The notes below the pieces were generated by a model. That model was not told the origin of the DNA and searched no databases. It worked only from the letters and a program-made list of their open reading frames with translations. Of a stretch of 64,000 nucleotides of DNA, positions 58,986 through 64,000 are shown piece after piece. The position numbers and the translations under genes were made by a program. Source of the DNA: Streptococcus parasanguinis CC87K (lineage in GTDB: Bacteria > Bacillota > Bacilli > Lactobacillales > Streptococcaceae); contig NZ_KI669401.1 of assembly GCF_000507765.1 (NCBI RefSeq), forward strand, positions 1,290,597 through 1,354,596. The letters run 5' to 3'. Every line of letters begins with the position of its first letter. The first letter of the stretch is position 1.

Positions 58986-59186
58986 TTAGGATCCTCCTAA
59001 CACTCTGAAGAGGGTAAAAATAACTCCCAGCAGAATCACCAAACCAATGATCACATTAAAAGTGACATTGATCTTTTCAGAACGTGTCGTCTTTTCTTTT
59101 TCGGCAGGACGGCGTTTGAGAGACTCCATCCGTCCTTCTACTTCTTTGTAAAATAAATCTTTCTTACGATCACTCACTGTATCCAC
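58986..59186 (-). CDS. asp4: Accessory Sec protein Asp4 (SecE-like)
   Basis: The 66-residue protein has a charged N-terminal half (DRKKDLFYKEVEGRMESLKRR) and one C-terminal helix (INVTFNVIIGLVILLGVIFTLF), as in SecE. Start GTG 59186 overlaps the gtfB end by 17 bp; GTG 59177 is an alternative with AGGTGG before it. With Asp5 it completes the accessory translocon for a serine-rich glycoprotein. Confidence 0.85.
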   Translation of the reverse strand: MDTVSDRKKDLFYKEVEGRMESLKRRPAEKEKTTRSEKINVTFNVIIGLVILLGVIFTLFRVLGGS

Positions 59187-60525
59187 CTATCCCTTCTTGC
59201 AAGCGAGCTTTGAAAACAGCTGGCTCAACGCTACTTGATTGGGCAATTTGTTGCGCGACGGCTTCTCTGTAATTATCCACAGATTGGTAGATTTCCTGGA
59301 TACGGGCCACCATATCTGCTTCTTTTCCTTGATCAAAGATATTGGCTTGTGCGAGGAAGTGGCGGTCATGCAGGGTATGGCTAAAGGCAAGGATGACTTG
59401 CTGGTGTTCGAAGGCCTTGCGAACAATGCCTTGCACCTCTGCATAGTGGTTGATATCCAGATAAATACTAGAGACCTTAAGTAACTCTTTGATCCGCTCT
59501 TGACTGATATTTTGGTACAAGACCACATTTGGGTAGCGGACCATAGACAAGAGGCTCGCAGACATCTCCGTCAAAGCTGCTACACGGAAGGTCACATTCG
59601 GCAAGTTCTCTACTAGGTAGGTCAAGGCTTCGATCTGATCCGAATTGGTCAAGACAAAGGCGTCTTTACGGATATCGTCTTTCACCTTGAAATCATACAG
59701 GTAGCCAAGAGGACCAAAATAACTATGCTGGTCTTGCGAGGTCAACTGCAAAGCACGATGATAGGTCGCGTTTTGCGGAATCAAGATCTTCTTGGTCCGG
59801 ATTTCTGGGTTCTGTAGAATCAACTGCATATTCCCAGGAAGGCTGTCGTGAAGAGGCTCTTGCCACACCAAGACGTCGCGCCCTTTGATGCCTTTATTGC
59901 CTAGCTGGAGACTAATGCTAAAGGAGGTAGCCAGCGTATTGTAGACCAAACCATCTAGATCAAAACCACGATACTCTAGATAAAAGACAAAGTAATCTAA
60001 GCGATTCTTGAAAATCCGCATGGGTTGATGGTCCAAGGTCAAGATCAAATCCCCTGTTTGGTGATTCTCTGTCAAGCGCTCGATATCCCCTTCAAAATAA
60101 GTGGTCACCAAATACTGTCCCTGATCGCCACAAGTCGTTACAGCAATCTTACGACCGTATTGGTCATAGTGCTCAACCATGACCACTTGCCCTTTGCCAT
60201 CTAACCACTCTAAGCGCTCGACGATGCGTTTATAAGAAGCAGCATGGTAAACAATCCGAGCCTTTTCTTGACCATAGTAGGTCACTTTCCCCGAACTGTT
60301 GTCCCCAGAAACTTCCCAGAAATCAGGCACTGGAACTTCATTAAAGTAGCGTCCCCGCTTCTCCCCTTTTGCTTGTCCTAAGAAATAGATAAAGGGAGAC
60401 TCGACACCGTCTGGTAAGAAACCATTTGGCTCCAAAATAACGGTCGGATGGTCAAAACCAGACTCTTTCATGGAGTGGAGCAGGTCTTGGCTTTCACGAG
60501 AATAACTATCAAATACGTTCAGCAT
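59170..60525 (-). CDS. gtfB: Accessory Sec glycosyltransferase chaperone subunit GtfB
   Basis: The 451-residue protein matches GtfB (Gtf2): MLNVFDSYSRESQDLLHSM, YGQEKARIVYHAASYKRIVERLEW and the C-terminal LDINHYAEVQGIVRKAFEHQQVILAF. GtfB has a glycosyltransferase-B fold but acts with GtfA to bind the acceptor adhesin during O-GlcNAc addition to Ser/Thr. It overlaps gtfA by 17 bp. Confidence 0.93.
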   Translation of the reverse strand: MLNVFDSYSRESQDLLHSMKESGFDHPTVILEPNGFLPDGVESPFIYFLGQAKGEKRGRYFNEVPVPDFWEVSGDNSSGKVTYYGQEKARIVYHAASYKRIVERLEWLDGKGQVVMVEHYDQYGRKIAVTTCGDQGQYLVTTYFEGDIERLTENHQTGDLILTLDHQPMRIFKNRLDYFVFYLEYRGFDLDGLVYNTLATSFSISLQLGNKGIKGRDVLVWQEPLHDSLPGNMQLILQNPEIRTKKILIPQNATYHRALQLTSQDQHSYFGPLGYLYDFKVKDDIRKDAFVLTNSDQIEALTYLVENLPNVTFRVAALTEMSASLLSMVRYPNVVLYQNISQERIKELLKVSSIYLDINHYAEVQGIVRKAFEHQQVILAFSHTLHDRHFLAQANIFDQGKEADMVARIQEIYQSVDNYREAVAQQIAQSSSVEPAVFKARLQEGIGGYSE

Positions 60526-62023
60526 GTGTCACCTCTTCTATCAATTGTGCCCAAGCTTCTTCTACTCGGCTGGTCAAAAAGTCTTCTGCACGCGCATAAG
60601 ATGCTTGACGCATGCTGGCTAGATCATCTTTTTTGTATAGCTGGATCATTTTTTCCGCAAAGGCAGAAGCAATCTGGTCGACCACTTGATCTGCTGAAGG
60701 CGGAATGAGATAGCCATTTTTACCTTCTGTAACAAAGGTCTGGTTGCCATAAGGAACGTCAAAACCGATTATCGGAAGACCAGAACCAATCGCCTCCATC
60801 AAGGTCAACCCAAAGCCTTCACTGGTCGACGCTGACAGGTAAACCTCATAGTTCTTATAAATTTCCTCTAAATTGGCATGCCCTTTGAGGTGGATATAAT
60901 CTGCTGCCCCCAATTCATCAATTAGAGAACGCAACTTGCCTTCTTCTCCACCTTTTCCATAGATGTCAAAAGACAGTTCTGGCAATTCTTTTTTGGCGCG
61001 AACCACTGCTCGCACCAACCAGTCAATATGCTTTTCTGTCGCCAAACGAGAGGCAGTAATCATAGAAAATGGGGTGCGATTTTCGTTTTGTGGCAAGCTT
61101 GCAAGACTCCCAACTGGAATGGTATAGATAGCTGGCTGATGGTTGGTGTATTTGGCAAACTGCTCGGCCAAGATTTCTTTTTGGCGGTCAGTCGCGACAA
61201 TAAAGAAGTCCACCTTGTCTGCATTGGTAAATTGGTACTCGTAGTAGTTGTTCCACAGGATATACTGATCATCAACATTATTGGCACTGAAGTGCTCGGC
61301 GTGAACGACCACACCCAGACGGGCTTTTTGCGCTTCTTCAAAGATAGGCTGACCGATATTAGTTTCCCGATCCAAAATTACCAGATCTTGTTTGGTCAAT
61401 TGAAGAGTTTGCATGAAGTAGCGGATCAATTCTTGGCGACCAACTAGGTAGCGATCTGGAAAACGATAAATTTCGCGGCCATCTGCCATCTGCATGCTGT
61501 AGGCAACCGTCCCGTCTTCATTGTAAAAACGGCGCTCAATCAAGTTGGCTTGATTGTTTTTGGGAATGAAGTACTCAGTACAATAGCGGGTATAGGAGAA
61601 ATAATCCTTTCTCACCAAAATTCCTCTAGACACGTACTCGCAACGTTCAACATAGGGACTGTTTTCTGCGCACAGGTAGCAGGTCAAAAAGTTGTCCTGG
61701 TCCTCATAAAAGAAACGCTTGATCTTACCATCGACTTCTTCACGAGTCGGTTTCCCGGCAAAACCTGCTAAGACCTGATCAATGGTATAGGTCGTTGGCG
61801 CAATTTTTATATCTGTAAAATGGCTATAGAGCCAGATGATTTCATCATTTTTAAAACCGATATTTTCTGTTAAATGTTGGATATTATCGGCTAGAATCAT
61901 ATCCATAAAGACAAACTTGGCTGGTTGATGGATATTGCGTAACAACTGGGCACGGTAGGCCTGGGCATACTCAACACCACTGCTGGCCCAACCGATTCCA
62001 AGGTTGATATTGTATACTGTCAT
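60509..62023 (-). CDS. gtfA: Accessory Sec glycosyltransferase GtfA
   Basis: The 504-residue family 4-type glycosyltransferase adds GlcNAc to the Ser-rich repeats of the SecA2 substrate. Seen: MTVYNINLGIGWASSGVEYAQAYRA, FMDMILADNI, the VVHAEHFSANN site, SMITASRLATEKHIDWLV and the nucleotide-sugar motif STSEGFGLTLMEAIGSGLP (EX7E). ATG 62023 has GAGGAC upstream. It follows secA2 by 11 bp. Confidence 0.95.
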   Translation of the reverse strand: MTVYNINLGIGWASSGVEYAQAYRAQLLRNIHQPAKFVFMDMILADNIQHLTENIGFKNDEIIWLYSHFTDIKIAPTTYTIDQVLAGFAGKPTREEVDGKIKRFFYEDQDNFLTCYLCAENSPYVERCEYVSRGILVRKDYFSYTRYCTEYFIPKNNQANLIERRFYNEDGTVAYSMQMADGREIYRFPDRYLVGRQELIRYFMQTLQLTKQDLVILDRETNIGQPIFEEAQKARLGVVVHAEHFSANNVDDQYILWNNYYEYQFTNADKVDFFIVATDRQKEILAEQFAKYTNHQPAIYTIPVGSLASLPQNENRTPFSMITASRLATEKHIDWLVRAVVRAKKELPELSFDIYGKGGEEGKLRSLIDELGAADYIHLKGHANLEEIYKNYEVYLSASTSEGFGLTLMEAIGSGLPIIGFDVPYGNQTFVTEGKNGYLIPPSADQVVDQIASAFAEKMIQLYKKDDLASMRQASYARAEDFLTSRVEEAWAQLIEEVTHAERI

Positions 62024-62034
62024 AATGTCCTCTT

Positions 62035-64000
62035 TTATGGGAAATGCAAGACAATTTCCCCTTTTTTATTGATTTCTACTCGACTCAGTAAGAGATTGCG
62101 GACCATTTGTTCTTTGGCCGCCTCTTTCATTCGTTCAAAGGATTGGTAGGCTTCTTGGAAAAATTCTACCAAAGGGTTTTTCTGACTGGTGTACTGACCA
62201 GAGAGCGCCATGCGCAATTGTTGCAGATAGTCTACCTGCTCTACCCAGTTTTCATCGATAGCTTTTAGGATCGCCATGCGCTGGAATTGGGCGATCACCT
62301 CATCGGTGCCTAAGATCTCATACTTAGCTTCCAACTCGCTTTTAGCAATCTCCCATAAGAAATTCTCTTTGGTTTTCTTGCTACGGAAGGTTTGGTGGGC
62401 CTTTTCCGGATCTACTTGGTAGCTCACATTGTCTAACATATAGCGATAAAAAGCTACCGGTTCCTTGTATTCTTTTTTATGGGCTACACTTGAAAAGACG
62501 GAACGAAGCACTTTTTCAACGATATCATCCAAGCGTCCTTCTTGTTTAATCAAGCGGTCGCGCTCTTCGTAGACGATGGCACGCTGAATATTCATGCTTT
62601 CCGCAAATTCTAGTGTCATCCGACGACTGGCCTGACCAGAACTTTCACTAGCATTTTGAGCTCGCTCCACCAAGTTTCTATACTTGCGCTTGGTCAGAGC
62701 TTTGGCTGAACCAATTCGCTCATCCACATCATAGTCTTGATAGGTATCCTGGATCCAGTCTGGCCCCCAGTTTTTCATCAAATCGTCTTCCAAAGAGACG
62801 AAGAACTTGGTCAAACCGGGATCTCCTTGGCGACCTGAACGTCCCCGAATTTGAAGGTCAATCCGCTGGTTCATCATCCGCTCAGTCCCAACAACCACCA
62901 AGCCACCTAACTCAGCGACTCCTGGTCCCAACTTGATATCGGTTCCCCGACCGGCCATTGAGGTCGCAACCGTCACAGCTCCTTTTCGACCTGATTCCTT
63001 AATGATCTGGGCCTCTCGAGGAGCATTGTTGGCATTAAGAAGATTGTGTGGAATCCCTTCCCGCAAAAGAAGATTCGAGTAAAGAATCGACATCTCAACG
63101 GATCCGGCAAAGACCAGAATCGGATTGCCCTTTTCGTGGATCTTCTTCACATAATCCAAGGAAGCCACGATTTTCTCTGGCAAGGTCTGATAGATTTCAT
63201 CTGGCAAATCCTTGCGGATCTTCTTGCGATTGGTTGGGATCTTGATCACTGACATGGCATAGGTATCAAGAAACTCTGCCTCAGCGACCTTCCCAGTCCC
63301 AGTCATGCCACCCAACTTCCGAAACATCTTAAAGAGGTTTTGGTAAGTAATAGAAGCCATGGCCCGTGTTTCTTGGGTGAGCTTGAGACCCTCTTTGGCT
63401 TCAATCGCCTGGTGGAGTCCTCCTTGCAAACGGGTCATTTCCATCAAGCGCCCCGTCGCCTGGTCTAGTAAGACAATCTCCGGTTGCCCTTCGACATTGG
63501 GATGGATGACATAATCCTTATCCTTAATAAAGTTTTTATTGGCCTGCAGGGCTAAGCTGATATGGCGGACCAAGTCACGGTATTGGGGATCATAGAGGTT
63601 GGGAATGGCTAGAAAGGCTTCTGCTGCATGAGCTCCTTTTCGAGTCAACCAAACTCGTTTCTTTTCTTCATCAAACTTGAAGTCTTCCCCTTCTTTGAAG
63701 GTTTGGATCAGGGTATCAATAATCCCATAAAGGTTGGACTGAACCCGAGGAGAACCAGAAATAATCAAGGGAGTCTGAGCACTATCAAGGAGCACCGAAT
63801 CAATCTCATCAACAATGGCGTAATTGAAGTCTGCCAAAAATTGGCCATCTGCAGAAGCCGTCAAGTTCTCTGTTAAATAGTCAAAGCCCAAACTGGTATT
63901 GGTCGTATAAATGACATCTGACCGGTAAATCTCCCGTTTGACTTCTGGATCTAATTCTTCGTCTTCTGATTGTTTCAAGGGAACTCCAACAGTCAAGCCC
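62035..64000 (-). CDS. secA2: Accessory Sec translocase ATPase SecA2, 5' end outside window
   Basis: The frame is open to the window edge; about 655 C-terminal residues are present. SecA features include [64 protein letters not shown] and [13 protein letters not shown]. It lacks the C-terminal zinc-binding tail of SecA1, as SecA2 proteins do. Downstream gtfA-gtfB-asp4-asp5 identify the locus for export of a serine-rich glycoprotein adhesin. Roughly 140 residues are missing. Confidence 0.95.
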   Translation of the reverse strand, partial: GLTVGVPLKQSEDEELDPEVKREIYRSDVIYTTNTSLGFDYLTENLTASADGQFLADFNYAIVDEIDSVLLDSAQTPLIISGSPRVQSNLYGIIDTLIQTFKEGEDFKFDEEKKRVWLTRKGAHAAEAFLAIPNLYDPQYRDLVRHISLALQANKNFIKDKDYVIHPNVEGQPEIVLLDQATGRLMEMTRLQGGLHQAIEAKEGLKLTQETRAMASITYQNLFKMFRKLGGMTGTGKVAEAEFLDTYAMSVIKIPTNRKKIRKDLPDEIYQTLPEKIVASLDYVKKIHEKGNPILVFAGSVEMSILYSNLLLREGIPHNLLNANNAPREAQIIKESGRKGAVTVATSMAGRGTDIKLGPGVAELGGLVVVGTERMMNQRIDLQIRGRSGRQGDPGLTKFFVSLEDDLMKNWGPDWIQDTYQDYDVDERIGSAKALTKRKYRNLVERAQNASESSGQASRRMTLEFAESMNIQRAIVYEERDRLIKQEGRLDDIVEKVLRSVFSSVAHKKEYKEPVAFYRYMLDNVSYQVDPEKAHQTFRSKKTKENFLWEIAKSELEAKYEILGTDEVIAQFQRMAILKAIDENWVEQVDYLQQLRMALSGQYTSQKNPLVEFFQEAYQSFERMKEAAKEQMVRNLLLSRVEINKKGEIVLHFP

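Overview
The window is 64 kb of a low-GC Firmicutes chromosome and almost certainly comes from a viridans Streptococcus of the mitis/sanguinis type (S. parasanguinis-like). The evidence is the streptococcal mevalonate operon order, CppA, RocS, a YSIRK/LPXTG endo-beta-N-acetylglucosaminidase beside pgk, glnR-glnA behind a GlnR box, and a SecA2/GtfA/GtfB/Asp4/Asp5 accessory secretion locus. The species is an inference. No prophage, insertion sequence, CRISPR array or plasmid gene was seen.

Layout. 0-8.6 kb (minus strand): a truncated secreted C69 dipeptidase; the mevalonate operon mvaK1-mvaD-mvaK2-fni; a serine hydrolase with cppA; and a membrane protein with a papain-like tail. 8.6-12.4 kb (plus): pepX, rocS and a DnaQ-like exonuclease. 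12.4-19.2 kb: ybaB, then a complete lactate racemase system. This has larA-larB-larC-larD on plus and a Crp/Fnr regulator, larE and a DUF924 gene on the divergent minus operon. 19.3-22.3 kb: an HI0933-type flavoprotein, a lipoprotein and azlC-azlD. 22.4-26.3 kb: five unrecognised envelope proteins in one AT-rich minus-strand cluster, the most accessory-looking part. 26.4-31 kb: tsaB-rimI-tsaD diverging from rpoY-rnjA. 31-44.8 kb: glnR-glnA, a FUSC-like protein, pgk, endoD, gap, and the str operon rpsL-rpsG-fusA. 44.8-53.5 kb: a membrane-anchored protein, purR, yhaM-rmuC-thiN-rpe-rsgA, two tRNAs, rsmA-rnmV-tatD. 53.5-57.4 kb: rpmH, an unknown gene, jag(khpB)-yidC-rnpA and a CPBP protease. 57.5-64 kb: a TDT-family transporter and the end of the accessory Sec/glycosylation locus, with secA2 running off the window.

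How the genes work together. LarB, LarC and LarE make the nickel-pincer cofactor that LarA binds through Lys184, and LarD moves lactate. A Crp-type dyad sits about 41.5 bp upstream of the predicted larA start, where the divergently encoded regulator could activate it. GtfA/GtfB glycosylate a serine-rich adhesin that SecA2 and Asp proteins export; the adhesin gene and most asp genes lie beyond position 64000.

The strongest unexplained signals are: a family of five about 180-bp intergenic elements made of three successive hairpins with imperfect terminal inverted repeats; the 22.4-26.3 kb envelope cluster, whose last gene has its Shine-Dalgarno and ATG pair out of frame with the lipoprotein; and the split, His-rich lar system.
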